Below, piece after piece: positions 10,075 to 21,708 of a DNA stretch of 64,000 nucleotides. Origin of the DNA: Albugo candida. Its lineage: Eukaryota; Oomycota; Peronosporomycetes; Albuginales. The notes beneath the pieces are model-generated. The model had not been told where the DNA came from and did not search any database. It was given only the letters and a program-made list of their open reading frames with translations. A program made the translations under genes and the position numbers. Where the stretch lies: positions 1-64,000 of the forward strand of contig JBDOQK010000047.1 of NCBI GenBank assembly GCA_040437565.1, in the 5' to 3' direction. Within the stretch, counting starts at the first letter, position 1; every line of letters starts with the position of its first letter.

Positions 10075-12339
10075 TCGATTGAGCCAAAGTCACACAGTAT
10101 CAAAAATATAGACTTGATCAGACGATCCACTAGTACTATATCTACTCATGTTGATCCAGTTCAGGAGCTCCTAGCTACGTCTGCTTCTGATTTGAAATCG
10201 AGGTTTCCCATTGTATGTACGCACAGTGATTTATCACAAGAATGTTCGTCTGAAGAGGAGGATTCCAGTGCACGAAGTTCAGTACTGGCGCAAAGAGATT
10301 TTTGCCAGTCTGTCAGTAGTGGCGGAGCTAGAATAAATCAGTCAAAAGGCTCCGCAAATTACAAATCTCAGCAAGTGCTGGACATCACGAAGTCCGAATC
10401 GTATAACATTGAGAAAGATTGTCGTGAAGAAGTGGAAAATGATGATTCAAACGCTAGCTCTCCTATAACAGGACTAGCAAATGCTGATGAAATCGGGAAA
10501 TTGAATTCTATGGTCAACTCACGTGTTTATTCCAGCACTGCGTTAGGCTTACGTGAGCATATTTTATCTCAAACACGCCAGAACTCTACGAGTAGCAAGG
10601 AAATGACGAAGAGTATTTCTTACGCTTATCGACCATTCAATACTGATGAGGATATTTTGGTCGATACAAAAGATAGAAGAAGAAAAAGTGTAGACGATTT
10701 TACGCGTGATCAACGTAACGAACCTCTTCAGCAGTCATTCTCTCTTTCAAATTCAGCTCACATGAGCCCTAAAGATGACGGTTTTCATTCTGATGGCAGT
10801 ACAAAACGAGAAAAGAAACACAGTAGCAGCAATAATTTTCACACACGAGTCTTGAGGTGGCTAGCTCGGAAAGATTCTCAACAAGAGCATATCAAACAAC
10901 AGTTACTTTTGACGGAATTAAAAGACTGCAGCTTTTCACCACAGCTCAACTCAAAATCGATGAGATTTGCTGAGATGTCAAGAATTCGTAAAGGTTTTGT
11001 AACAAACAAGGCCAACTGTACTGCAAGTTATGCTGCGTCTGAGCGCCTTTATCAGCAAAAAGGTCGGTACAAGGAACGTGAGGAGCTTACGGCACGTTTC
11101 ATGGACCAACAGGAAGCTATCCTGCGTCAGGAGTGTACTTTCCAACCACAGATAAATATCAGCTATGCAGTATCAACTAAGGTCAGATCCAAATATCTGG
11201 AGAAAGCAGTCCCTTCGCCAGCAACATATGCTGCTCATGCACAAGCAAGTGAATATGCATTGAAGGAGTGCACCTTTAAACCAAAAGTCAATACCATCAG
11301 TCCATCAATGATCTCGGCACATCTTTATTTGAAGCAGAATATTTTTGACCGCCTGAGTCGTATGGAGCCCCAAAAAAAAAGTTCAAATTTCGCAGGGTGC
11401 CAAAACGATTCAGAATTACGTCCGTCCAATCAAACTGAAAGCGATTTGTTCGTGAATCAAGCAACTGATCCAGATGCTTTTGATTTGATCACAAGTGACC
11501 TTACCGGGCAGGATAGTCCAAGTGGAATTGCTCTGAGTCGGTCTATATCAGGATTTTTAAGAGACACTAATTCGATTCGTCAGCGGAATTGCTCGTCAAA
11601 AAAATCTAGGCCACACTCAGCGGGGAAGGTCCTTGTGAAGGGAAAGGAACAAGATCAGCGATTTCGGAATTTTATCGAGCGACAGCATTTTTATGAACAA
11701 GCAAAACATCAACGACTCGAGAAGTCCAAACAACAAAAACAGTCAAATCATAGATTCTCAATGAACAAACATTCAGCAAAGATGATGGCTAATGGTCGGA
11801 AAGGAGAATTTTTGGAACGGGTTACTAAAGATTTGATCATGAGAGAGCGAGAAGCTTTGAAGAAAAATTATATGAGCTACGCCGACCCTCATTGCACATT
11901 TCGACCCAAAATTAATCAAACAAGCGCAAGGAGAAAAGCTCGTTCTATAATGGAATTAAGTCGGGGAGATCTGCTTCGTCGTGAAACTGCAAAAAGACTG
12001 GTGAAAATCCAAATGGAACAAGATGAAATGGCACGCTTGACTTTCCATCCTCAGCTCAATCCAATTTCAGACAAGGCTCATAGTAAACTCAAGATTCTCA
12101 AGAGCCCTGAAACGTATTTGCAACGTGTGAGGCAACAAATTGATATCCGAGAAAAAAAGCAACGGAATGCAGCAAAAGAAAAAGAGGCAAAAGAACTTAC
12201 AAAGTGCACGTTTCACCCGAGTACCATCCAAGCTCCCGCTTATGTACATCATATCGCCAAAAGTGCTTCGATACGAAAGAGATTACGGCAGCAGACGGAT
12301 AACCAACGCCGTAAAGAGTCCGTGGAGCAATGGAAATAA
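9970..12339 (+). CDS. protein with six CTFxPxxN repeats, unknown function
   Basis: An intronless frame of 789 residues. The N-terminus (ELLERLRTGEITKSQLFEQI) resembles the short SHOCT-like helix found in many proteins. The middle is polar and probably disordered up to about residue 290. From about residue 319 there are six copies of a motif of the form C-S/T-F-x-P-x-hydrophobic-N: near residues 319 (CSFSPQLN), 388 (CTFQPQIN), 433 (CTFKPKVN), 641 (CTFRPKIN), 689 (LTFHPQLN) and 744 (CTFHPSTI, decayed). Each sits beside charged helices, and the last third looks like coiled coil. I recall similar CTFxPxIN repeats in uncharacterised proteins of flagellated protists, so a cytoskeletal or ciliary role is possible but unproven. 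The start is the first ATG after stops and is preserved in the duplicated flank. Confidence 0.85.
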   Translation: MRTECNEMTELLERLRTGEITKSQLFEQITRLHPTSIEPKSHSIKNIDLIRRSTSTISTHVDPVQELLATSASDLKSRFPIVCTHSDLSQECSSEEEDSSARSSVLAQRDFCQSVSSGGARINQSKGSANYKSQQVLDITKSESYNIEKDCREEVENDDSNASSPITGLANADEIGKLNSMVNSRVYSSTALGLREHILSQTRQNSTSSKEMTKSISYAYRPFNTDEDILVDTKDRRRKSVDDFTRDQRNEPLQQSFSLSNSAHMSPKDDGFHSDGSTKREKKHSSSNNFHTRVLRWLARKDSQQEHIKQQLLLTELKDCSFSPQLNSKSMRFAEMSRIRKGFVTNKANCTASYAASERLYQQKGRYKEREELTARFMDQQEAILRQECTFQPQINISYAVSTKVRSKYLEKAVPSPATYAAHAQASEYALKECTFKPKVNTISPSMISAHLYLKQNIFDRLSRMEPQKKSSNFAGCQNDSELRPSNQTESDLFVNQATDPDAFDLITSDLTGQDSPSGIALSRSISGFLRDTNSIRQRNCSSKKSRPHSAGKVLVKGKEQDQRFRNFIERQHFYEQAKHQRLEKSKQQKQSNHRFSMNKHSAKMMANGRKGEFLERVTKDLIMREREALKKNYMSYADPHCTFRPKINQTSARRKARSIMELSRGDLLRRETAKRLVKIQMEQDEMARLTFHPQLNPISDKAHSKLKILKSPETYLQRVRQQIDIREKKQRNAAKEKEAKELTKCTFHPSTIQAPAYVHHIAKSASIRKRLRQQTDNQRRKESVEQWK

Positions 12340-12790
12340 AAGACTCAGCACGAAGCTCTATGGCACTTTAGTGAAATAAATGATCTCATGGTTTGCGCGG
12401 ATTTTACATGGCATCCAATCTCCCTCATCTGAACGGTAGCAGTGATTCACAATATCGATCTGACTCGCGTATGTGCATGCTGTGCCATTGTACAAACAAA
12501 AGACTACAGTAGATAATAATATCAATGTTGTTGTCTGCAATAAATGGATCGATAAAAGGGGAGACTTATGACGATATATATATTTATATAAGTTGGGAAT
12601 CTTGATTCTACTAGCACGGCACCTTATCGCCAGTTAGAGGTTCTACCTTTCGACTGAGAAAAAAGTCTGATTCATGAGCAAGTCAATGCAGGGTGCTCGA
12701 TAATAAGATCTTGATGGTCGTCAATGGTTCGAGATCATGCAATACACCGAAGACCATTTTGGCTCTCCAATAAGCTGATCGCGATACATT
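12340..12790. other. no recognisable feature
   Basis: This follows the stop of the upstream gene. I see no coding signal, RNA or repeat. Confidence 0.5.
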
Positions 12791-12791
12791 T

Positions 12792-13215
12792 CTAATGTGT
12801 TTTCAACATATGCATTGCGGAGATAGTCAAAATCGCAGAGTAGATATTCATATTAATGCAACGCTTAGCAAAAGGCGTACTATTAGTAGCCTGAGACCAG
12901 ATAGTCAAAGTAGCATCGTCCAGGTAGTCAACGAAGGAAGGAAAAATGTGATGATAGTGTTCAGGGGCTAAGGCCCTAGCTGTTGATGCTCGCTCCTCTG
13001 TTGAATTAATCCTGCTATATTGCCGCTTTACTCCAACATGTGGTCCAACAAATCGAAATGCACGACACGAAGCAGATACCTTCCGATTAGAGTCAATGAA
13101 GAAGAAGTCTAGAGCGTATGAATTAAGGTGTCGCGGAGAAATCAAACTACGCGATACTCCAAGGAGCCAGGATAGCTTTTGCGGGGTGTTGTAGTTGAGG
13201 CATACTTCAGCATCT
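12792..13215 (-). pseudogene. coding-looking block of unknown identity
   Basis: A minus-strand frame of about 140 codons with balanced, protein-like composition, including TPQKLSWLLGVSRS, FFFIDSNRKVSASCRAFRFV and ALAPEHYHHIFPSFVDYLDD. Codon and residue use look like real coding sequence, but there is no clear start and the frame upstream is interrupted, so this is a fragment, an exon of a gene I cannot complete, or a decayed copy. I do not recognise the family. Confidence 0.35.
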
Positions 13216-14827
13216 CATCCTTGGCGTGCCTTGCGTACTAGTTGTGGGCCTTCGATTGTTTCGCTTCCGTGCCAGTCAGCATATTATCGTAATGGGACGA
13301 ACAAAGTCGTTGTGAGTCAGCCTTACCGAATTTTTTTCACTTCCCATATTTTTGTGCCCGATAGTTGATGGCCATAAATTCTGAGGTTGCTTCTTTGATG
13401 AGTGCCACTTGGACATATCAATGTATACGATTTCGCGCGTCATGCAGCACATCACTCAAACAAAGCCATATCGCATACGTTTCTGTGCAAATGAGATAAT
13501 TTATCAGATCTTCGCAGAAGCAGCTATGGAAATCATAGTTTTGAGTCCAATGGATTATTCTCAAAAGCTCAGAGCATGTTACAACATTGATAATCACCGT
13601 TTTAAGTAGTATTTCGTTCGCATCAGTTCTTAGAATGAAGTTGGTTCGGCTGTTAATGGAAAAGCCTGAGGAGGCGATATTACGTACGTAAAAAAACCTG
13701 GATGACTTTCCAAGTCGCTGAAAAGGTTTTGGAGCGGGTAGGCAACATCGATATCGAATCCTCTTGATCACAGATCTAATCAATTGATCGATTTTCACGT
13801 TGACAATACCGCACTATGATCTTGAGTATCAGGAGGACAGTTTGTGAAATGCGAGTTCAAAGTAGAGTCCCCAAGAACCGCAGACATTTAATGTTGTCAA
13901 GATAAAATGATTGAGACTGCGAAACGCCAAGACGGGCAATGTTATAAGTAACAGAGACAACTAAAACGATTGTTCCGCCGATGCGATAGATCACAAGCCT
14001 TCATCGTGTGCGTCAAGTCACGAAAACCTCATTNNNNNNNNNNNNNNNNNNNNNNNNNNNNNNNNNNNNNNNNNNNNNNNNNNNNNNNNNNNNNNNNNNN
14101 NNNNNNNNNNNNNNNNNNNNNNNNNNNNNNNNNGCTCAGAGCATGTTACAACATTGATAATCACCGTTTTAAGTAGTATTTCGTTCGCATCAGTTCTTAG
14201 AATGAAGTTGGTTCGGCTGTTAATGGAAAAGCCTGAGGAGGCGATATTACGTACGTAAAAAAACCTGGATGACTTTCCAAGTCGCTGAAAAGGTTTTGGA
14301 GCGGGTAGGCAACATCGATATCGAATCCTCTTGATCACAGATCTAATCAATTGATCGATTTTCACGTTGACAATACCGCACTATGATCTTGAGTATCAGG
14401 AGGACAGTTTGTGAAATGCGAGTTCAAAGTAGAGTCCCCAAGAACCGCAGACATTTAATGTTGTCAAGATAAAATGATTGAGACTGCGAAACGCCAAGAC
14501 GGGCAATGTTATAAGTAACAGAGACAACTAAAACGATTGTTCCGCCGATGCGATAGATCACAAGCCTTCATCGTGTGCGTCAAGTCACGAAAACCTCATT
14601 TGATAATGAGTCAAAGGACTCTTGAGACTGGAATATTTTACAACTGGGAATTGATTTGATTACTGCTCTCATGTCTTCTGTCTTGACAAGGAGGGGGCTG
14701 AAAGTCGAGAGGCGAGGTGATAAAAAGCAGATGAATTAGTGTGAGCATAAAGATAGCAATGTTGTGGAAAATATTCGAGTTTTATAGGAAAGCAGTTGCG
14801 GGATATTTCTGTTGCGAGTCTATTGGT
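13216..14827. other. gene-poor stretch
   Basis: It holds a gap with a 467-bp duplicated flank. A minus-strand frame at 13418-13798 (126 codons) is open but has no recognisable motif and no support beyond its length, so I do not call it. Confidence 0.45.
13567..14600. repeat. 467-bp direct duplication around a 100-N gap (assembly artefact)
   Basis: 13567-14033 is repeated at 14134-14600 with N at 14034-14133. It has the same unmerged-overlap signature as the other gaps. Confidence 0.93.
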
Positions 14828-16685
14828 CTACTCTTCTGTATCATCCAAACTCAATTCTTCGATTTCTTCCTTGTCAACGTCGTCTTCATCGGCGTCGGAC
14901 TTTTTGGCAAAATAAAGATCGTCGTCATCGCGATTATCTGCGCCTTTACTCGTTGAACTTTGTTCCGATCTCTTCACTCTTTTGAAGAGTCTAGGGACTT
15001 TATCGAGTGCGTTTAGTGAGATATCTGGGTCCACATACTTCTTGATAAAGTCTCTGACAGGCATATAATCGAAAATGTTGTCGTACACTTTTACCGAAAC
15101 ACCTGATGGCGAGACTTGCTTTGATTCTTTCCGAAACAAGACCATGCGATGTGTATGTTCTTCGTATTGTGGTATCCCCATTTTATGTTCGTTCTCCTTC
15201 ACAGATTCCAGGGACAGTTTGATTCGTCTCGAGTCAAGCCAAACAAACTGAGTATCTCGATTTGCATTCATCACCTTTTGCATCCACCGTCGTTCATAAG
15301 TCGTTAGTCTCCCCTGATTACTTCGAAGAACTAACACGCACACAACTTTCTCTAAACATTTCGATAGAAACTGAGAAGAGTTTCGAACTTGTATCGCACG
15401 TTTTCTTATTTGTTTGAAGGCTCGCCTTATGAGACCTTTGCTCGACTGCAAATAATTCAAAAATATTTGCTCTGGTTTTTCTCCGTTAGACACCGTAAAG
15501 ATAGTCGGTTGGATGGAAGAACGAATCTGGAAGCGATTTAGGACGGATTGTCTCGAAGAAGGGAATTTTTGGGTGCAGTCCATAACACCGACAGAACATT
15601 TCGAGTTCAGAGTTTTGGAAGCTTTATCGAATACTTCCGGAATCGGGTCATTCGGCTTGGCACATAACACCACCCAAGATTCATTTGAGAAGAAAACGCG
15701 TNNNNNNNNNNNNNNNNNNNNNNNNNNNNNNNNNNNNNNNNNNNNNNNNNNNNNNNNNNNNNNNNNNNNNNNNNNNNNNNNNNNNNNNNNNNNNNNNNNN
15801 NTCTGGGTCCACATACTTCTTGATAAAGTCTCTGACAGGCATATAATCGAAAATGTTGTCGTACACTTTTACCGAAACACCTGATGGCGAGACTTGCTTT
15901 GATTCTTTCCGAAACAAGACCATGCGATGTGTATGTTCTTCGTATTGTGGTATCCCCATTTTATGTTCGTTCTCCTTCACAGATTCCAGGGACAGTTTGA
16001 TTCGTCTCGAGTCAAGCCAAACAAACTGAGTATCTCGATTTGCATTCATCACCTTTTGCATCCACCGTCGTTCATAAGTCGTTAGTCTCCCCTGATTACT
16101 TCGAAGAACTAACACGCACACAACTTTCTCTAAACATTTCGATAGAAACTGAGAAGAGTTTCGAACTTGTATCGCACGTTTTCTTATTTGTTTGAAGGCT
16201 CGCCTTATGAGACCTTTGCTCGACTGCAAATAATTCAAAAATATTTGCTCTGGTTTTTCTCCGTTAGACACCGTAAAGATAGTCGGTTGGATGGAAGAAC
16301 GAATCTGGAAGCGATTTAGGACGGATTGTCTCGAAGAAGGGAATTTTTGGGTGCAGTCCATAACACCGACAGAACATTTCGAGTTCAGAGTTTTGGAAGC
16401 TTTATCGAATACTTCCGGAATCGGGTCATTCGGCTTGGCACATAACACCACCCAAGATTCATTTGAGAAGAAAACGCGTTGCATCATTACTTCATCGGTA
16501 GTTTCAATGTGATGAACGTGTTCTTTCATCGACATATACTTGAGAATAGCACCTCCAAACAATGCGAGTATGATTCCACACATTGCAGCCACCACGTACC
16601 AGTATTCTCGCCACATTCGATTCTTCATGAAAAGCTTAAATCCTTTCGCATCGCTTACATTGCCGGAAGACCGCTTACTTCGCAT
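14828..16685 (-). CDS. single-pass membrane protein with thioredoxin-like region
   Basis: Counting the duplicated flank once gives a continuous protein of about 360 residues. It has a basic N-terminus, one strong membrane segment at about residues 28-50 (EYWYVVAAMCGIILALFGG), then a region read as thioredoxin-like: FFSNESWVVLCAKPNDP, a VGVMDCTQKFP strand and a IQPTIFTV strand with a proline before the last strand. A second similar alpha/beta stretch follows. The C-terminus is very acidic (DNRDDDDLYF, DEDDVDKEEIEEL). There is no CxxC, so disulfide exchange is unlikely and a DnaJC16-like or chaperone-adaptor role is only a guess. An in-frame extension above the ATG at 16685 could join, through a 66-bp intron (16761-16826), to a tiny first exon with an ATG at 16835; this alternative start is plausible. 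Same strand as the ABHD11-like gene upstream. Confidence 0.7.
15024..16479. repeat. 678-bp direct duplication around a 100-N gap (assembly artefact)
   Basis: 15024-15701 is repeated at 15802-16479 with N at 15702-15801. It lies inside the thioredoxin-like gene and makes two overlapping partial frames out of one real gene. Confidence 0.93.
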
Positions 16686-16933
16686 ATTAATCGGACGTGT
16701 GGCTGAGAATAAGTCGACTGGATTGGGTAATAATGCTACGACTCTATCCGAAAGTCTAATCTGATCATCTCGTGGAATATCACATTATTTGCTGGTTTTC
16801 TACTTAGCTGTAGTAGGAATTTATACGGGTAGCATGGTGCAAGGCAAAGATCGTACGTGCAAGCAGGACCTTGTATCATCAAGGTGGAAAGGGTGAGATT
16901 TACTTAATGTTAAAGCGAAACGAAGTGTGTATA

Positions 16934-18128
16934 TCAGACCGGCCAATGTCGTTGTAAAATTTGGAATAATCCATTTGGATTATCAACGTGCACCCAGTGA
17001 CCAGCCTTGGGTAGAACGTGACGATACACTCCGTTTGGTTTGACCGTTTCGAATCGTTTTATCACTTCGCTTGTCCACATCTTATTTTTCTCCGCTTGGA
17101 CAAAATGTACCTCAGCATTGTTCGCACAGAGACTGGGATCGGATAAGGTTGGCCATAGATCCAGAGTACGAAAAGATTCAAAGAGCTTTTCTACTACAGG
17201 GATATCCATCTTCCACTCATACTGTTCTGGATTGTGCGGCATCACGCGCAGGTTTGTCGAAAGCCATTGCGCCAAGCTTATATCGAGCCCACGCACTTGA
17301 AGCTCTTTGATTAATTCACCCTTGGAATGGATTGGTAGTTGGATGGATGTCAATATTTCCAAAACCTTGTCAACAGAAGAATTCAAACTTTGCTGAACTT
17401 CGCATTGCTCTCCTGAAAGTAAACGCAGCGTGACATCGGGTGTTCGCTGAACTGTATGCACATACTTACTTGCTCCTGGCAAAACATCGAGTATCCACGA
17501 CTGCTTTGGGTATGAGCGTCCTTCGAATTTGCACAATTCTAAGAGAGATAGCGCCACTTTTCCCCCAAATGAATGACCAATTATTGCTTGAGGACGGACG
17601 CCAATTTCATCCGTGAGGCTCCTACAATTCGGTCTTCAACACATTTTCTAAAACTGGGAACCCGTATTCACTAACATCACATCTTTTGCACAAGCTTGGA
17701 CAGAGTGGGGTTCTGCGTATGATAGCGAATCACCGTGACCTGATTGACAGGAGCATATTTATAAACACTCCAAATAAATGCATAAAAACCTCTCAAATCC
17801 ACGGGAATAAATTGCCACGTCGGAAATGCTTGAGCGAGTCTAAAAAGCCATTATACATCGTATATTTTCTGCATACATTGCTACTAACTTGGAGGCAAAA
17901 GTTCTCCAATTCAATTTATTTCCTACGACAGAGTTTACGTAATTGTAAAATGTGTGAGTGGTTAACAATACCGAGAATTCCATGAAGGATAAAGGCTGTA
18001 TTATATTTTGATTGATCCAAATTGGATGCATTTCGATCATCTTTGAAAATTCGATATGACAGCGTTGTTTTAGTGCTATAAGGACGCCTGAATGCACTTT
18101 GAATTGCATGGTACCGATACGACCACAT
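16934..18128 (-). CDS. ABHD11-like alpha/beta hydrolase, probably mitochondrial
   Basis: Five exons reconstructed on the minus strand: 18128-17972, 17922-17889, 17839-17790, 17739-17676 and 17621-16934, with introns of 49, 49, 50 and 54 bp. The joined frame is 993 nt (330 residues), close to human ABHD11 (315). The order of motifs is that of the family: an arginine-rich, Ser/Tyr-rich N-terminus (MWSYRYHAIQSAFRRPYS) typical of a mitochondrial presequence; the oxyanion-loop motif FILHGILG; NWRTFASKL; VDLRGHGDS; the nucleophile elbow GHSFGG with the catalytic Ser; and GHWVHVDNP with the catalytic His near the end. The family hydrolyses lipid esters, and ABHD11 protects the 2-oxoglutarate dehydrogenase complex in animals. 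The substrate here is unknown. Exon boundaries are mine and agree in phase throughout. Confidence 0.85.
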
Positions 18129-18516
18129 GATAAAGGGTGGTACTAAAGCGGTTTTGTAATGTAAGACGATGTGGATATATATGTCGATCAGTAAGAGCGA
18201 TTTCATGATTGCAAATTGTCAGTATCGAAGCGAAATAGCGTTCAAAATATATTTTACTATTTGAGTCACGGAATATATATTTATGAGCCACAAAGCGGGT
18301 GAGCCGTAAAATTGTTTCATGTGAGTTGATCGCCGTACCAATTCGAAACGATTACTGCGTGTATGACCGACTGCAACCTTGATTCTTCAACTTTCTGCTG
18401 ATTGACGAAAAGGTGGTGTAAAAAGATGAGATATGAGGCGTGTTGTCGTCAGGCATTTACACTTGTCTTAATAAGTCTTCTTCATCGATTGTCTACAGAC
18501 AGAGAATGAGTCAGAG
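18129..18516. other. intergenic, no feature seen
   Basis: Lies between the first exon of the ABHD11-like gene and the stop of the Myb gene, both on the minus strand. It presumably holds the Myb 3' end and the hydrolase promoter. No motif was recognised. Confidence 0.6.
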
Positions 18517-20570
18517 TCAGGCGTAAGAGATGTACTGTGCCTGTGGCTGCCGAAGCTGTTGAGCATTGGGGGAAGGTATCGAGTGAAATACAGATGGCGT
18601 CATGGAAGTCGATCTGTTTGTGGATTGAAAAACATTTGTATGTTTCATGTGCTCTTGATGTTCGTAAAATCGTGACGTATCATGGGAATGATCATTTTCC
18701 ATGATATAAGGCTCAGTACTTGTACCAAACATATCTTGCTGTGACTGACGAAAAGGCTGCTACAAAAGCCAGAACGTGAGCAGATTCATAGGAACTCAGT
18801 AATAGAACTACCTGACTATAACTGGAATATTGATGAGCAATGTGAGGCGGAACCTCATGGAACTCCCCATGCACTGTAGACTGGTCTTGTCGATTCATGT
18901 TCACCATCGTGTCTGCAATGTTTGAAGTCATCGGCATCCCAGAAGAGTAACATACGTCAGAATTGTAATGTGGCGTGGGAACTTCTGCCAACGAAGCACC
19001 TCGAAACAATCGGGCTGTTACTGAAACGGGACTATCTTTAATGTATGGTTCGCGAAGTGCCAGATCCTGATAAGTAACTATGATATAAATATGAGATGGA
19101 TTATAGTTCGTTGCTTGAAGCTATTTACCACGACGAGAATGCATAGGAATGGGATGAACCCGGTGGATTGATTGACGATCTTCACCATGATGCATTTGTG
19201 ACTCCTGTATTGTTGGATCTACATGTATAGAGCTGACTCAAGCTCTCACAAATTTGGGTGTTAGTACCTGGAGGTAATGGGTACAGGTGTTCTGGCGGAT
19301 ATTGACAATACGAATAATCGGCTGAATGGGAGTACATGGAAATAGAAGGGGAGGATGTATTTGACTCTGTATACGATCTGTGCGGAAGAGCGTAAGAGTT
19401 TGCCATTTGAGAGACAGCGAGCTGTGACATCGGAGTGTAGCTATTTCGAAAGCGCTGTGGGTTTTCCATCGACATGTAATTGTACTTGTCGTCTGATGTG
19501 GATGCTTCCACATTATTTTGGTGTGGATTCACTGACATTTCGGACGGTTGCATCATGCTAGTACCAGGATATACGAGTGCCGAGTTACGATAACTGATAC
19601 CATGACATTGTGGTGAAGGAGTTTCCTGGAATATAATTTAGTTTGTCGAGAGTTCGGAAATCGGACTTTTCACGCACATGAGTGGCTTCGTTGTGAAATC
19701 CATTGGTCATAGGCACATAATCGTTGCATTCGATGGCTTCGATCATTGGTCGTGAGGAAGCTTGCTGGTGGGCTTTATACTGCGGACTCGCTCCGACAGG
19801 AGAGCCTGTATCACTCGATCGAGCTTTGACTTCTCTAAATCCATTCTTCTTCCGCATAGATTGGCGCTGCATTCGACGCATCGTCGAATAAAAGCGATTT
19901 TTAATTGCATTATCGGTACTATCGCATATATACAGCAATTAATTCGGAAACCAGAGTGTATAGAAAATGTATAGTACCGTCCCGGTAACATTTTGGATAT
20001 TTCAGCCCATTGATTGCCAACGTTTTTATGACATTCAAAAATGATATAATCCTCTTCGGCGGTCCACGCATCCTTTCGTACAGAAGGATTCAAATGATTG
20101 TGCCATCTGATTCAACAGATATGATAATGAGACAGTCCGAGTGACAATAAATCTTCAAGTACCGTTCTCTGCATTGTTTTCCGACCCGGCCTGGCAGATG
20201 CATTGCAATCAAGGACCACCGTTTAGCTCCATACTGTCTGACCAAATGCATCAATTGCTCATTTTCTTCTCTCGTCCATGGCCGTTTGCTGTTATTCGCA
20301 TCAATTTTTTGTTTGCTTTTATCCTCAAATGCATTCTGATCATCAAATATTTGCTCTGTATCAAACGGATCACTCTATACAATAATCAAATGAAACATAC
20401 GAGAGTTTTTATTGGCTCTCCGAATAATAGAACGAAAAAAGGATGCAAACCATTGAGTCGTTTCGAATTGAGTTGGCTTCTGGAACGGATGAAAGATTTG
20501 GACTTGAAAAGACGTGGATAGAATCTATCTCGTGCTCGTCGACATGTAACATCTCAAGCTTTTGACTCAT
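18517..20570 (-). CDS. R2R3-type Myb transcription factor
   Basis: Eight exons fit on the minus strand: 20570-20451, 20374-20163, 20106-19978, 19918-19678, 19625-19285, 19232-19129, 19077-18812 and 18759-18517. The sum is 1656 nt, or 551 residues. Most introns are 51-59 bp; the first (76 bp) is the least certain. The two Myb repeats lie at about residues 69-170: R2 with KRPWTREENEQLM, YGAKRWSLIA and LPGRVGKQCRERW, and R3 with KDAWTAEEDYIIF, GNQWAEISKMLPGR and TDNAIKNRFYSTMRR. Tryptophan spacing and the HNHLNPSVRK linker match animal-type c-Myb repeats, common in oomycetes. The rest is long, Ser/Gln/His/Tyr-rich and probably disordered, as in activators. It is complete in 18517-20570; the region 20917-21708 is a second image of the 5' half from an unmerged contig end. 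Confidence 0.9.
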
Positions 20571-21708
20571 CGCTTTTTCTCTGCAATGTACGTAAGTTTG
20601 TCTTGTAGCTACTTTGAACAAAAAAGCATCTCAAAATCATGATCAAAATGACAGTTTCTGCAGCAATCACCTTAAGTCTGATAAACTCGAACCTTTTTTT
20701 AACTCTATTCTTTTTTCTTTTTTGTTGCGTAGTGTCTATGACAAACAATATTCCAACCGCGCACGTTTCACTCTATCAGATTTGATGCCACGACAGACGG
20801 AAGATAGGATACAAAANNNNNNNNNNNNNNNNNNNNNNNNNNNNNNNNNNNNNNNNNNNNNNNNNNNNNNNNNNNNNNNNNNNNNNNNNNNNNNNNNNNN
20901 NNNNNNNNNNNNNNNNTTTATGACATTCAAAAATGATATAATCCTCTTCGGCGGTCCACGCATCCTTTCGTACAGAAGGATTCAAATGATTGTGCCATCT
21001 GATTCAACAGATATGATAATGAGACAGTCCGAGTGACAATAAATCTTCAAGTACCGTTCTCTGCATTGTTTTCCGACCCGGCCTGGCAGATGCATTGCAA
21101 TCAAGGACCACCGTTTAGCTCCATACTGTCTGACCAAATGCATCAATTGCTCATTTTCTTCTCTCGTCCATGGCCGTTTGCTGTTATTCGCATCAATTTT
21201 TTGTTTGCTTTTATCCTCAAATGCATTCTGATCATCAAATATTTGCTCTGTATCAAACGGATCACTCTATACAATAATCAAATGAAACATACGAGAGTTT
21301 TTATTGGCTCTCCGAATAATAGAACGAAAAAAGGATGCAAACCATTGAGTCGTTTCGAATTGAGTTGGCTTCTGGAACGGATGAAAGATTTGGACTTGAA
21401 AAGACGTGGATAGAATCTATCTCGTGCTCGTCGACATGTAACATCTCAAGCTTTTGACTCATCGCTTTTTCTCTGCAATGTACGTAAGTTTGTCTTGTAG
21501 CTACTTTGAACAAAAAAGCATCTCAAAATCATGATCAAAATGACAGTTTCTGCAGCAATCACCTTAAGTCTGATAAACTCGAACCTTTTTTTAACTCTAT
21601 TCTTTTTTCTTTTTTGTTGCGTAGTGTCTATGACAAACAATATTCCAACCGCGCACGTTTCACTCTATCAGATTTGATGCCACGACAGACGGAAGATAGG
21701 ATACAAAA
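20025..21708. repeat. 792-bp direct duplication around a 100-N gap (assembly artefact)
   Basis: 20025-20816 is repeated at 20917-21708 with N at 20817-20916. It duplicates the 5' half of the Myb gene, so Myb-like frames at about 20985-21513 are not a second gene. Confidence 0.93.

Noticed and set aside
12727-12742. GGTTCGAGATC resembling a tRNA T arm
   Set aside because: No matching stems on either side.
13418-13798. 126-codon minus frame
   Set aside because: Its length alone is weak evidence, composition is not convincing, and half of it is repeated at a gap artefact.
20776-21513. Second Myb-like gene
   Set aside because: This is the duplicated contig end. The full Myb gene lies uninterrupted at 18517-20570.
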